Assembly: GCA_027021785.1 (NCBI GenBank)
Contig: JALUTR010000180.1
Coordinates: 1 to 44,899 of the forward strand
Length of the DNA: 44,899 nucleotides
Direction: 5' to 3'
DNA from: Fidelibacterota bacterium
Lineage (GTDB): Bacteria; Fidelibacterota; Marinisomatia; Marinisomatales; JAADGP01
In this document: one piece after another, positions 18,898-27,391 of the stretch
Numbering within the stretch: the stretch's first letter is position 1
Layout: the number at the start of each line of letters is the position of its first letter
Translations under genes and position numbers: made by a program
The notes under the pieces: model-generated
The model's input: the letters and a program-made list of their open reading frames with translations, nothing else
What the model was told of the DNA's origin: nothing
Database searches by the model: none

Positions 18898-19004
18898 AAA
18901 GAAATATCCCAATTGAGTTGATAGTTGTTCGGGAAGGAAAAAACCTATATAAAAATATGAAAAATCCTTCGACGAGTAGGTGAAAACCGAAGAGATAAAT
19001 TACA

Positions 19005-20294
19005 TCAAATGACCCCATTGTCAAAGGGAAATTCAAACTCCCGAAATACGGCTCCGGCAATATAATGACTTCCGAAAATCAGGCCCGGACGGCACTGATT
19101 TGACTCCCCGCGCAACTGACAAAAAGCCGCTCCAAACGGTTTAATTACCTGGCAGGTGACACCAAAATCACTAAGCGCACATTCCAATTTATTGGCCTTC
19201 ATAACTCCTGCCCCAGGTACATCGGTTATGATCAGTTCGGCAAAATGTTCCCGGAGAACCGGCGCTATCCTTCCCAATTCCTTATCTGCTTTCACCGCAA
19301 TAACGCCCCGCGGTTTGTTTTGATACAAATTCCGCAGGGTTCCGGCGGCGGCACCTATGCCCTGGGCATTGTGCGCCACATCGTAAAATATCGGTTTGGT
19401 CCGGTGCAGCCGCTGCAATCGTCCCGGCCACCGTACATTGACAAGTCCCCCGGCTATAAAATCCCCGGCTACTTCAGGATCCAGTACCCGCACCGTTTGA
19501 ATTGCCAGGGCCGCGTTTTCGACCTGATGTGCCCCTAATAATACGGTTACATAATTACATCCTTTAAATGCAAACCGACTTCCCGAATCTTTAATGGAAA
19601 AAATGCCCATATCTTTCTTCTTTACCCGGTAAACACGTGCCTTTTTTGCTGCGGCTTGTTCCAAAAGCACTTTTTCAACTTCCGGTGGTTGAGGGGCCAG
19701 AACCAGGGGGGTGTTTTCCTTGATGATACCGCTTTTTTCAAAAGCGATGGTCTTAAGGTCGGGCCCCAGCAAATCCGTGTGGTCCACATCTATGGAAGTA
19801 ATTACCGACACCTCCGGTGTCAGAACATTCGTGGAATCCAGCCGCCCCCCCAAACCGGTTTCAATTACCGCCATATCCACTTTCCGCCGGGCAAAATACC
19901 AACATGCCAGGGCTGTAGTCGCTTCGAAAAAGGTAGATTCCAGCGCCTCAAAGTCCGCCCGGTGTCGATTGACAAATTCCACAATCTCGTCATCGGAGAT
20001 CGGAATACCGTTTACCCGGATACGTTCATTGAAACGAACCAGGTGGGGCGATGTATAGAGCCCCACGCGGTAACCCGCCTGGCGCAGAATCGAAGCTGTC
20101 ATTGCCGCCGTTGACCCCTTCCCGTTTGTCCCGGCGATATGCACCGCGGAAAACAAACGGTGTGGGTTGCCGCATTTCTCCAGGAGAATCCGGGTATGTT
20201 CCAAACCCACCTTGATTCCCCGGCGACGGAGATTGTAAAGGTAGGTCAACAAATCCTGCAATCCGTTTTGCATTACGGTTTCTTCCGGGTTCAA
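19005..20294 (-). CDS. folC: Bifunctional dihydrofolate synthase/folylpolyglutamate synthase
   Basis: A 429-residue Mur-ligase-family enzyme. It adds glutamate to dihydropteroate and to reduced folates in the cytoplasm. The P-loop HIAGTNGKGSTAAM, the folate-binding TSPHLVRFNERIRVNG, the metal- and carbamyl-lysine-region motifs ETGLGGRLDSTNVL and DHTDLLG, and the C-terminal domain motif FYDVAHNAQG are all visible. Gene order murI-folC-rho on the minus strand with short gaps suggests a shared transcript. The ATG at 20294 agrees with family length; the ATG at 20273 is an alternative. Confidence 0.94.
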   Translation of the reverse strand: MNPEETVMQNGLQDLLTYLYNLRRRGIKVGLEHTRILLEKCGNPHRLFSAVHIAGTNGKGSTAAMTASILRQAGYRVGLYTSPHLVRFNERIRVNGIPISDDEIVEFVNRHRADFEALESTFFEATTALACWYFARRKVDMAVIETGLGGRLDSTNVLTPEVSVITSIDVDHTDLLGPDLKTIAFEKSGIIKENTPLVLAPQPPEVEKVLLEQAAAKKARVYRVKKKDMGIFSIKDSGSRFAFKGCNYVTVLLGAHQVENAALAIQTVRVLDPEVAGDFIAGGLVNVRWPGRLQRLHRTKPIFYDVAHNAQGIGAAAGTLRNLYQNKPRGVIAVKADKELGRIAPVLREHFAELIITDVPGAGVMKANKLECALSDFGVTCQVIKPFGAAFCQLRGESNQCRPGLIFGSHYIAGAVFREFEFPFDNGVI

Positions 20295-20375
20295 TCGGTT
20301 TTCTTTGGCTGGTGATGTTTCACGCCGGGGGGACTTAAAATAAAAGGCTTGAACCGAATTCTTCTTAACAGGACA

Positions 20376-21179
20376 TCACGGCAGGTGAACCGTCTCTATT
20401 CCGGCCAGACCGGTTCCTAAAAAACGTCCGGCTACGGTTTCGAACCGGGCCGGCAAATCCGTCACGAAACAGTTAAATGTACCTTTTTCGGAACGATCAC
20501 TCCGTAATCCGTTTTTGTCCAACACCCGGGCTGTTTCCGCGGCTACAGCTTCCGCCGAATCGACCAGTACGGTACCCGGATTGACCTGTTCCTGCAACGC
20601 CGGTTTGAGCAACGGGTAATGGGTGCAGCCTAAAATCAGCGTGTCAACCCCGGCTTGATTAAGCGGTTGCAGATAGTGTTTAATGACAGCCGTTGTAACG
20701 TCTCCCTCCAACCAACCTTCCTCAACCAGGGGCACGAAAAGCGGACATGGTCGGCTGATTACTTTAACCGTCTTGTTTCGTTTTCTCAGCAATGTTTCAT
20801 AGGAACCGGATGAAACGGTGGCAATCGTTCCGATAACCCCGATATGGTGATTAAGGGTTGCTTTCAGGGCCGTTTCGACGCCCGGTTCAATCACGCCGAT
20901 AACGGGAACTTCCACGGTTTTCCGCAGCGCTTCCAACGCCAAGGCCGAGGCTGTATTGCAGGCCACCACAATCATTTTCGCGCCGGAGGACAAGAGGAAG
21001 TCGGTAATTTGTTGCGCATATTCCAACACCAGTGCGGGACTTTTATTTCCATACGGGACTCGGGCGGTATCACCTAAGTAAATTACCGCTTCCCGGGGAA
21101 GGGCTTCCCGAATCGCCCGTACCACCGTAAGTCCTCCCAAGCCGGAGTCAAAAATTCCGATGGGGCTATTGTTCGTCAC
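20376..21179 (-). CDS. murI: Glutamate racemase
   Basis: A 267-residue enzyme that makes D-glutamate for peptidoglycan. Both catalytic cysteines are seen, in VVACNTASALAL (N-terminal half) and LILGCTHYPLL (C-terminal half), together with the substrate-binding IFDSGLGGLTV at the N-terminus and YLGDTARVPYG. The start codon is next to the stop codon of the amidase gene upstream (21180), so the two cell-wall genes are probably translated from one message. Confidence 0.96.
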   Translation of the reverse strand: MTNNSPIGIFDSGLGGLTVVRAIREALPREAVIYLGDTARVPYGNKSPALVLEYAQQITDFLLSSGAKMIVVACNTASALALEALRKTVEVPVIGVIEPGVETALKATLNHHIGVIGTIATVSSGSYETLLRKRNKTVKVISRPCPLFVPLVEEGWLEGDVTTAVIKHYLQPLNQAGVDTLILGCTHYPLLKPALQEQVNPGTVLVDSAEAVAAETARVLDKNGLRSDRSEKGTFNCFVTDLPARFETVAGRFLGTGLAGIETVHLP

Positions 21180-22667
21180 TTACCCCTCGGCCAACACCAG
21201 TTCGCGGGATTCTTTAAATTTCAGGATAGCGTTAAAGATTGCCTGGGCAATATTCTGGCGATAGGCTGCCTTCTTTAATTTTTTCTCTTCGCTGGGATTG
21301 GACAGGAACCCCACCTCGACCAACACATTGGGCATACTGGCACCGATCAGTACGTAAAACCCGGCTTGTTTTACCCCCCGGTCAGGAGATTTCGTTTTAC
21401 GCGACAATTCCGTTTGGATCATGGCTGCCAAATCTTCACTCTCTTTCATAAACATACTTTGCGCCATTGTGGCCATGATCAGGTTTTCACCGGTTAATTC
21501 CTTATATTTCCTGTTCGTCATATCCTCCAGCTTAATCGCCGCGTTTTCACGCGAAGCCACCTCGATCGCGTCATCCGTTTTTCCCGGACGAAGGAGGTAG
21601 GTTTCAAATCCCCTGGCGTTCCGGTTCGGATTGGAGTTGCAATGAATACTGACAAACAACTTGCCGTTATGTTCATTTGCTATCTTGGTTCGTTTCCAGA
21701 GGGGAATAAAAACATCCTCGTCGCGGGTGTAAATCACTTTAATCCGCGTGTTCTTCTCCAACAATAAACCGGTTCGTTTTACAATATCAAGGGTGATATC
21801 CTTCTCTTTGGTGCCGTATTTACCCCGGGTGCCGCCATCCTTGCCACCGTGGCCCGCATCCAATACGATTGTGTCCAGACGCCAACGGTTCTTTACTTCC
21901 TTGATCCGCGCCGCGCTCTTGGAAAGCGGCGTGCGTAAGGTTACCACCACTTCGCTGGGTTCGCTGTTTTCATAAAATTCATGACCCTCAATATCGGACC
22001 GTAATTGAAAGGCCAACTGTACCGATTCTCCCAATTGGTCCGCCACCACTCTTCGAATCACACCGCGCGTGTCTGTCTTTTTGATTTCCGTTGTATCGAC
22101 AATACCACCTTTAATGGTAATATAGAACCAACCGTTGGTGTTTTTAAAGGTACTGATGTTTCCTTCCCCGAAGTGCTCTCTGGTGCGTATTCGTAAAATA
22201 GTACCGTTGGCCTTTTCATCGATCGTCAGTCCGAGAATATTGAATTCCACCATATCGATGTCCAGCAACTGTTTCCGGGGATCGTACGTCAGACCGGGGA
22301 GGACGGTCATACGAAGAATCGGGAAGAAAGCTTCGGCCGGCAAATAGATGTCCCTACCCTCCATAATGGCATAGGCCGGCATCTGGTAGACTTGTTCATC
22401 AACAATGATAAAACTTGTTTCAGCCGATATTTTAATGCGATGATCGCCAAGATAAAGCACCATCTTCCGGCGTTTTTCATTCTCAAAAATCCGCGAAGCC
22501 AGCACTTGCGCCAAATCTCTGGCCGAGAAATAGTCCCCGGACATACGACTCAGGGTTTTGATTTCCGCTTCGCTGTTATTGGTACGATTGATTACCCGGA
22601 TCGGTGAAGCCGATAAAACCGTGCTGATAAGCAACCAAAGAAAAACGATCGTGTGCGGGCGTTTCAT
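21180..22667 (-). CDS. N-acetylmuramoyl-L-alanine amidase (Amidase_3), exported
   Basis: A 495-residue protein with a signal peptide (MKRPHTIVFLWLLISTVLSAS). The N-terminal ~250 residues contain a copper-amine-oxidase-N-like segment (FSARDLAQVLASRIF, then PAYAIMEGRDIYLPAEAFF) and an AMIN-like beta region. The C-terminal ~225 residues are the Zn-dependent amidase: VLDAGHGGKDGGT with the first His and following Glu region (TKEKDITLDIV), FVSIHCNSNPN with the second His, and the catalytic Glu in VLVEVGFLSNP. It cleaves the bond between MurNAc and the stem peptide in the periplasm, for cell separation or wall turnover. murI follows directly, giving a peptidoglycan pair. Confidence 0.93.
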   Translation of the reverse strand: MKRPHTIVFLWLLISTVLSASPIRVINRTNNSEAEIKTLSRMSGDYFSARDLAQVLASRIFENEKRRKMVLYLGDHRIKISAETSFIIVDEQVYQMPAYAIMEGRDIYLPAEAFFPILRMTVLPGLTYDPRKQLLDIDMVEFNILGLTIDEKANGTILRIRTREHFGEGNISTFKNTNGWFYITIKGGIVDTTEIKKTDTRGVIRRVVADQLGESVQLAFQLRSDIEGHEFYENSEPSEVVVTLRTPLSKSAARIKEVKNRWRLDTIVLDAGHGGKDGGTRGKYGTKEKDITLDIVKRTGLLLEKNTRIKVIYTRDEDVFIPLWKRTKIANEHNGKLFVSIHCNSNPNRNARGFETYLLRPGKTDDAIEVASRENAAIKLEDMTNRKYKELTGENLIMATMAQSMFMKESEDLAAMIQTELSRKTKSPDRGVKQAGFYVLIGASMPNVLVEVGFLSNPSEEKKLKKAAYRQNIAQAIFNAILKFKESRELVLAEG

Positions 22668-22759
22668 GTCGGTGAATTTATCTCCCGCGACGTCTCCCTT
22701 GCAACAGGGTTGGAAAATAGGTTTGCGGGACGCGGGAATACTGTATTTACTCTAATCGG

Positions 22760-24598
22760 CTACATAACAAACTCCGCGACCAACGCCCCTTCCGTTACCG
22801 GGTTACCGGCAAAACGTAAATCCGGCCAGGTCACTCTGTACCTCGCTCCGATTTTAAATCCCTCCGGGGATCGATAGAGTATTTTCAGTCCCGGCGCATG
22901 CCCGCTGACGGCATACATGCGAGTGCGCATCTCACCCGGTAAATTTACATCCCAGAAATAAATCCCGGCCTTGTAACCTTCAACCACGGTGGTTACCCAG
23001 TCAAGGGTAACGGTTGTCACTTCCCCGCTCCGAATCCACAGTAAATCAATCCCTTGTCCGGTGGCGGAAATCGGGCCGGACCGAAAATCTGTTTTATTCC
23101 AATTAAGTTTCCAAGTGGTGTTTTTGTCCCGTTTATACTTTACGATAATCTTCAATGTCCGTTTGAATGTTTTGCTTGGTATCATCCGGGGGAAATATGT
23201 AGTCTTATTTTCGTTGGTACGGATTTCTTCCTTCCACTGGAGCCGCCAGTCTGCGTGTGCCCATTTTCCCTCCCAACGCCAGGCACTGTCCCTTCCGCGG
23301 GACGGAAATTTTATGTCGTTTCTCAAAAGTCGCTCCGCGTATAAATCTCCGTACAGGGTGACTTTATATCGGCCCTTCCTGATAACAAGCCCCTGATACA
23401 CGCCGGTTTCACTGCGTTCACTGCCCGTCCATTCCGCGAAAGGATTGGAACGCAAAGCCCTGAAACCGGGCGTGTACGACCTGACGGTAAATAAATACTG
23501 AATTGTTTTGCTGCGAATCTGACCACCAAACAGATATCCCCAGGTGTCGTTGAACCCGGCCGCACATTCGCCGAAGATTAACCAATGGTTTCCATTCCGG
23601 GACCCGAAAATGGAATATCCGCGAAATAATTTTCTTTGCCGATCCTCACCTGTCCATTCGTCCGAAGCCACAACCAGGCCGATTTGACTTCGTGTCGCGC
23701 GCAAACTCCATTGCCCGACAATTGACGTTTCACGCAATTTCCCCTTTTGCGCCGTTGTCATTTCCCCCGTATGTAATCCCGTGTCCCGCACATGTATATT
23801 CCCGTCAGCGTCGATATATCCGTCCCGGGGATTACGGCCCAAAGAAACAAGCCATTCACCCCACGGAGTGTTGTAGGTGATCCCCGCTCCCCGCAGGTTC
23901 CATGATTCGTGGCTGGAACGATAGGGTTGCAATCCCCGCCCGGCACGGGCGAGTGATGTAATGGTTTCGAATCCTTTTTTCACGGGAACCGACCGCCAGA
24001 ACATCAGGCCATACCCCGACACGATTTGATGGTCTCCCAGGATCAATCGTCCTCTGGAATAGCGCCTGAGCAGGTAACCGGAACTCCGGTCGGTGATGAA
24101 ACTTTCCCCGGGGTCTCGTTCCATAAACATTCCCACCTCGACCGACGGAAACACAACGCGCCCCCGCCATTGATAGCGAATATCCCCTTTTGACACCAGC
24201 GTTTGTTTCCAACTGATTCGCGGGTCCTCCGATGCTTGACTTTTTGCCAGGAGCTTTAACAATTCCCGCAAACGATCGGAAATTTCCGGGCGTTCCGGCA
24301 ACGACGACACCCACCCGGAATCAGCGCCGGCTTGCAGAATCCGAACGTCACTTGCCGATAAAAACGAAAGCTGGGTCAATCGCGCGGCTTTTTCCGCCGT
24401 TATCCCCGGCGTACTCCGCGCCAACTCTTCCAGGACCAGGGCATCTTCCTCGGGAAGGATTTCCTCCGCGTCCCGACCCATTAGTACCGGGAGTTCTTCT
24501 ACGCCTTGGGCTTTCAGGGAATTAAGGGCGATCCAGAGAAACACCCATCCCCATTTGCATTGAAAAGCGATTAATTTGCTGATAAAAGACGATCGCAT
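22760..24598 (-). CDS. Helix-hairpin-helix protein with C-terminal outer-membrane barrel-like region
   Basis: A 612-residue protein with a signal peptide of about 31 residues (ending LNSLKAQG). Residues ~45-125 are helical with HhH/ComEA-like pieces (ELARSTPGITAEKAARLTQL, then SLPERPEISDRLREL). From ~140 to the end alternating beta strands rich in aromatic residues predominate (YLLRRYSRGRLILGDHQI, GLMFWRSVPVKKG), and the chain ends in Phe-Val-Met after a hydrophobic strand, all typical of an outer-membrane barrel. Similar HhH-barrel proteins occur in Bacteroidetes-type genomes, with unknown function. The first 77 nt overlap the end of the upstream gene; the good signal peptide supports this start despite the long overlap. 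Confidence 0.7.
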   Translation of the reverse strand: MRSSFISKLIAFQCKWGWVFLWIALNSLKAQGVEELPVLMGRDAEEILPEEDALVLEELARSTPGITAEKAARLTQLSFLSASDVRILQAGADSGWVSSLPERPEISDRLRELLKLLAKSQASEDPRISWKQTLVSKGDIRYQWRGRVVFPSVEVGMFMERDPGESFITDRSSGYLLRRYSRGRLILGDHQIVSGYGLMFWRSVPVKKGFETITSLARAGRGLQPYRSSHESWNLRGAGITYNTPWGEWLVSLGRNPRDGYIDADGNIHVRDTGLHTGEMTTAQKGKLRETSIVGQWSLRATRSQIGLVVASDEWTGEDRQRKLFRGYSIFGSRNGNHWLIFGECAAGFNDTWGYLFGGQIRSKTIQYLFTVRSYTPGFRALRSNPFAEWTGSERSETGVYQGLVIRKGRYKVTLYGDLYAERLLRNDIKFPSRGRDSAWRWEGKWAHADWRLQWKEEIRTNENKTTYFPRMIPSKTFKRTLKIIVKYKRDKNTTWKLNWNKTDFRSGPISATGQGIDLLWIRSGEVTTVTLDWVTTVVEGYKAGIYFWDVNLPGEMRTRMYAVSGHAPGLKILYRSPEGFKIGARYRVTWPDLRFAGNPVTEGALVAEFVM

Positions 24599-25391
24599 AG
24601 TCTATGTACAGTTTATTGACAGAGAAAAAAATCCCGGCGTTAATCCGGGCGGGCTCCGAGGCATACCCCCCGGAAAAACCAAACCAGGAAACCGGTTCAC
24701 AGGCCAGGCCGAACTCTAATCCGCCCCTATACTCCAGGTCCTGTTCCCATTCCAGTCGGGCCTTTAGGTTTTTTCGGTATTGCAATCCCAACCCGGTTGT
24801 AATGACTTGGGGCAGTCTCTCTCTTGTCCGGCCGATTTCCGGGGCGTTGATATTGCGAAGCGATGTGTTCCAATACCAGTCGGGTGCCGGGTAATAACGC
24901 CAGGATATGTTTATTCCCGTGGCAGCCGCCTGTCCGTAATTTCTTATCCGTACCTGGTAGTTCAGGATTGAAATTCCGATTTCAAGCCGCTTCATAATGG
25001 TTTTCCCGATCATCAGGGCCAATATGGATTCCCGATACAACGGATTCCCGAACGCACTCCCCCCAACTGCGATTCCCATCCCTAAAACGGGGGCGCTCAC
25101 AGACCAGACTTCATGTTTCAGCTCTTTAATCTGGAACAAACGGTTCCACGAAAAAACGCCGTTGATACTTCTTCGCGCGGATAATCGGGCCGGATCGCCG
25201 AACGCGTTCAGCAAATCACCGTTTACAGCGTACGAATCCCTTCCACCGATCCCGTAATAAGCATAGGAAACCGGGAAAACATCAAATGCGGCTCGTAATA
25301 ATTGCCCGGAGAAGAAGATTACCACGGGCAGAATCAGTAAACACCTGCGGCAGGACCTCCCACCACGGCGGATTGCCTTGGACCATTTCAT
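24522..25391 (-). CDS. Outer-membrane protein, PorV/UPF0164-like beta barrel
   Basis: A 289-residue protein with a long basic n-region and a hydrophobic signal segment (CLLILPVVIFFSGQLLRAAF). The mature part begins with a VSYAYYGIGGRDSYAV and NAFGDPARLSARRS motif, resembling the AxxNPAgla start of PorV-type barrels. Alternating amphipathic strands follow to the end (EYRGGLEFGLACEP, FGFSGGYASEPARINAGIFF). It is probably an outer-membrane barrel. The gene directly downstream encodes another barrel and overlaps it by 77 nt, so the two are likely made together and may form a complex. The call rests on general strand pattern, not on a firm family match. Confidence 0.65.
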   Translation of the reverse strand: MKWSKAIRRGGRSCRRCLLILPVVIFFSGQLLRAAFDVFPVSYAYYGIGGRDSYAVNGDLLNAFGDPARLSARRSINGVFSWNRLFQIKELKHEVWSVSAPVLGMGIAVGGSAFGNPLYRESILALMIGKTIMKRLEIGISILNYQVRIRNYGQAAATGINISWRYYPAPDWYWNTSLRNINAPEIGRTRERLPQVITTGLGLQYRKNLKARLEWEQDLEYRGGLEFGLACEPVSWFGFSGGYASEPARINAGIFFSVNKLYIDYAIVFYQQINRFSMQMGMGVSLDRP

Positions 25392-25720
25392 ATGCTAAAG
25401 GCCCCCATGTTAAAAAAGTCAATGAAAAGATCACATACAGTACAACACGAAAACAAAACGTATACTCCGATTATGAATTACATGTTTTTCTCCGATGAAT
25501 CGACGGAAACAAAAACCGGTTTGCTTATTTGATGAAATTGCACGGTTTCAGCGAATAATATTTTGAAACCGAAACACCTTCTTCCGTGCGAATCCGTAGT
25601 TTTTCATCAAACCATCACGCGATAGTTTTAGCTATGAAATTCTCATCCCGTATCCACGGGATCCGGAACAACAAAGGTCTCTTTACAATTTGATTTTAAT
25701 TATATTAAATATAGAACCTA
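25392..25720. other. 329-nt AT-rich spacer upstream of the outer-membrane protein gene
   Basis: This region probably carries the promoter of the minus-strand barrel operon. It contains a perfect 8-bp inverted repeat, CGGTTTCA (25543-25550) / TGAAACCG (25564-25571), with a 13-nt AT-rich spacer, which could be a regulator site or an mRNA hairpin. I see no ORF with coding character and no RNA gene. Confidence 0.4.
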
Positions 25721-25748
25721 TCACGCCCCGATTCTCATCGGGGCGTGA
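25721..25748 (-). terminator. Terminator after the small membrane protein pair
   Basis: TCACGCCCCGA (25721-25731) and TCGGGGCGTGA (25738-25748) form a perfect 11-bp stem with a 6-nt loop, 22 nt after the stop codon of the 71-residue gene on the minus strand. The minus-strand sequence after it is T-rich within 10-20 nt, though not an immediate T-run. Confidence 0.75.
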
Positions 25749-25769
25749 CCTCGTTACCTGTATACCGTT

Positions 25770-25985
25770 TTACTTTTTCTGGTACCACAAGGCGATGATA
25801 ATCAACGCCAGCAAACCGGCTAATCCACCATCCCCAAACTGGCCAACAACCTTTCCAATTCCCGCAATTACGCCAAAATAATCATCGAAAAGAATGCCTA
25901 TAATCACACCTAACACAACCAACATTTTCAACAGTTCGATCAGGTCGCCTAACCATTTATTAACGAGTGCCAAAGCGTCTTTCAT
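25770..25985 (-). CDS. Small two-helix membrane protein (paralog 2)
   Basis: A 71-residue, very hydrophobic protein. Two predicted membrane helices (about residues 17-35 and 52-68) are separated by a Gly-rich loop containing FGDGGLAGLLAL. The neighbour at 26052-26261 shares length, layout and the DGG-x-AGLLAL motif at the start of the second helix, so the two are paralogs. The ribosome binding site is strong (AGGAGG, 7 nt before ATG on the minus strand), which is unusual for this genome and suggests high expression. A terminator follows. I do not recognise the family; holin-like or bacteriocin-like proteins have this size, but nothing specific supports either. Confidence 0.75.
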   Translation of the reverse strand: MKDALALVNKWLGDLIELLKMLVVLGVIIGILFDDYFGVIAGIGKVVGQFGDGGLAGLLALIIIALWYQKK

Positions 25986-26024
25986 ATCTGCCTCCTGTTA
26001 GGCAGGGTGCGGAATCCCTCTTTC

Positions 26025-26048
26025 ACGGGGACTCTACGCAAACCCCGT
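26025..26048 (-). repeat. Short inverted repeat between the two small membrane protein genes
   Basis: ACGGGG (26025-26030) and CCCCGT (26043-26048) can pair across a 12-nt loop in the 66-nt spacer between the paralogs. On the minus strand it begins 4 nt after the first gene's stop codon. It may set different mRNA levels for the two genes. The stem is short, so support is weak. Confidence 0.35.
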
Positions 26049-26051
26049 TAG

Positions 26052-26261
26052 TTATCCTAGGAATGCAATAAATACCAACAGCGCAAGTAATCCCGCGAAT
26101 CCACCATCCAGGAACGCGTTTACCAGGTCGATTAGTCCGCCTATGGGATCAAAGCCAGTCGCAAAAAGGATATTCGCGAACACAAAAAGCACGATTAATC
26201 CTTTTATTAAACTGACAATTCCGTTTACAACATTCTCTACGGTTGCACTTACATCAGCCAT
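26052..26261 (-). CDS. Small two-helix membrane protein (paralog 1)
   Basis: A 69-residue hydrophobic protein with an acidic N-terminus (MADVSATVENVVNG), a first helix (~residues 16-36), a short loop with FDPIGGLIDLVNAF, and a second helix beginning DGGFAGLLALLVFIAF and reaching the C-terminus. It is a paralog of the downstream 71-residue protein. The ribosome binding site AAGGAGG lies 6 nt before the ATG. There are no cysteines, no leader peptide and no known motif. The conserved Gly-Gly and small-residue pattern suggests helix packing or oligomer formation in the membrane; this is inference only. Confidence 0.75.
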   Translation of the reverse strand: MADVSATVENVVNGIVSLIKGLIVLFVFANILFATGFDPIGGLIDLVNAFLDGGFAGLLALLVFIAFLG

Positions 26262-26290
26262 GTTATCCTCCTTGGTTTAGTTGGTAACAA

Positions 26291-26316
26291 AAAACGGGGA
26301 CAGAACTCCCCGTTTT
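26291..26316 (-). terminator. Intrinsic terminator or attenuator before the small membrane protein genes
   Basis: AAAACGGGGA (26291-26300) pairs with TCCCCGTTTT (26307-26316) with a 6-nt loop. On the minus strand the stem is followed by TTTTTTG, a good intrinsic terminator for the glycan cluster upstream. It stands only 30 nt before the first small-protein ATG, so if the promoter lies upstream it would act as a leader attenuator. Confidence 0.75.
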
Positions 26317-26381
26317 GAAAGTCTTATGTGCTATAAATTGAATGTTGCTCAGGGTTCCTTCCCCACTCTTCGGTTGAACGG

Positions 26382-26409
26382 AATTTACATATATTTTTAA
26401 TTATTTCAA
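26382..26409 (-). promoter_or_regulatory. Possible promoter for the small membrane protein genes
   Basis: On the minus strand TTGAAA (26409-26404) and TAAATT (26387-26382) are separated by 16 nt in a very AT-rich stretch. This resembles a sigma-70 -35/-10 pair and would start transcription about 110 nt before the first small gene, upstream of the hairpin at 26291-26316. FCB promoters often deviate from this consensus, so it is only a candidate. Confidence 0.25.
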
Positions 26410-26473
26410 CAACTTTATTCGCCTTGACCGGGCAAAAAATCTTTTTACCGCTTTAAATCTCAATTTTGATTTT

Positions 26474-27391
26474 TCACCCTGATTTACCGTAAAACCGTCG
26501 GGCGCCGCGAATTACACTATCCACCACCAGATAGCGAATCATGAGAGGGGCCGGATACATACGGCAGGCCCACCGAACCAACCGGCGTACGATACAATTG
26601 AATACCAACCGGCCCTTTAAAGAGTGAATCCAATCCCCGGCCAATCTTTTCCGGTGCTGCGGGTAGCGCTTCAGCAGGACCGGTAAATTTGTGTAACCAT
26701 ATTGTTCCATCGCACGGCAAAACCGGGCGACGGTTCGTTGGTGATGATGTTGCGAAACGGAGCGGTCGACAAAGCGTAACCGGTCCGGAAAAGATTCCCG
26801 AATACGAATAGCAAGATCGGTATCTTCACCGCCGTACGTGGTGATACTCTCGTCAAATAATCCCACCCGTTCAATTACCCAACGCTTCAGGGCCGTATTG
26901 TGAAACAGAAACCATTGGAAATCCAGGGGACGATTATTGCGGCTTTGTCTGGCACCGCGCCAGCGACTGTAAAGATAGCGGTCCAGCGAATTGGGTTTAA
27001 GACCGTCCGCCAAACGATTATCGCCCATGACTCCCACAACATCATCCACGGATAATTCCGACACCATGATCCGCAGCCAGTCCGGTGACACGCTCATGTC
27101 GCTGTCCAGAAAGCAAATCACTTCCGAATCGGTGGCCCGGATACCGGTATTGCGGGCGGCTGCCAGACCGCGGTTTTGTTCATGGTTTATCAGCATTACG
27201 TTTGGCGCCTGCTCAAATTCTTTCAGCCTGTCAGCCGTCGAATCGGTGGAACCGTCATTGATAAAAACTACCGTAAATTTGTCCTGGGGATAATCAAGCG
27301 CCAATAAACTGTTCGCACAACGATCCACCACGTGAGCTACGTTGTAACAGGGCACTATGATTGCCACCGTCGGTTCCCGGTTCACAGCCAT
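26474..27391 (-). CDS. Family 2 glycosyltransferase
   Basis: A 305-residue GT-A-fold enzyme. The N-terminal VAIIVPCYN, the nucleotide-binding FINDGSTDSTADRL, the DxD-like motif in ICFLDSDMSVSPDWL, and the acceptor-side TYGGEDTDLAIRI (ED of the family) are visible. It transfers a sugar from a nucleotide sugar in the cytoplasm, probably onto a lipid-linked surface polysaccharide. The C-terminal ~60 residues are basic with a hydrophobic patch and may touch the membrane. It overlaps the end of the upstream glycosyltransferase gene by 10 nt. Confidence 0.88.
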   Translation of the reverse strand: MAVNREPTVAIIVPCYNVAHVVDRCANSLLALDYPQDKFTVVFINDGSTDSTADRLKEFEQAPNVMLINHEQNRGLAAARNTGIRATDSEVICFLDSDMSVSPDWLRIMVSELSVDDVVGVMGDNRLADGLKPNSLDRYLYSRWRGARQSRNNRPLDFQWFLFHNTALKRWVIERVGLFDESITTYGGEDTDLAIRIRESFPDRLRFVDRSVSQHHHQRTVARFCRAMEQYGYTNLPVLLKRYPQHRKRLAGDWIHSLKGRLVFNCIVRRLVRWACRMYPAPLMIRYLVVDSVIRGARRFYGKSG

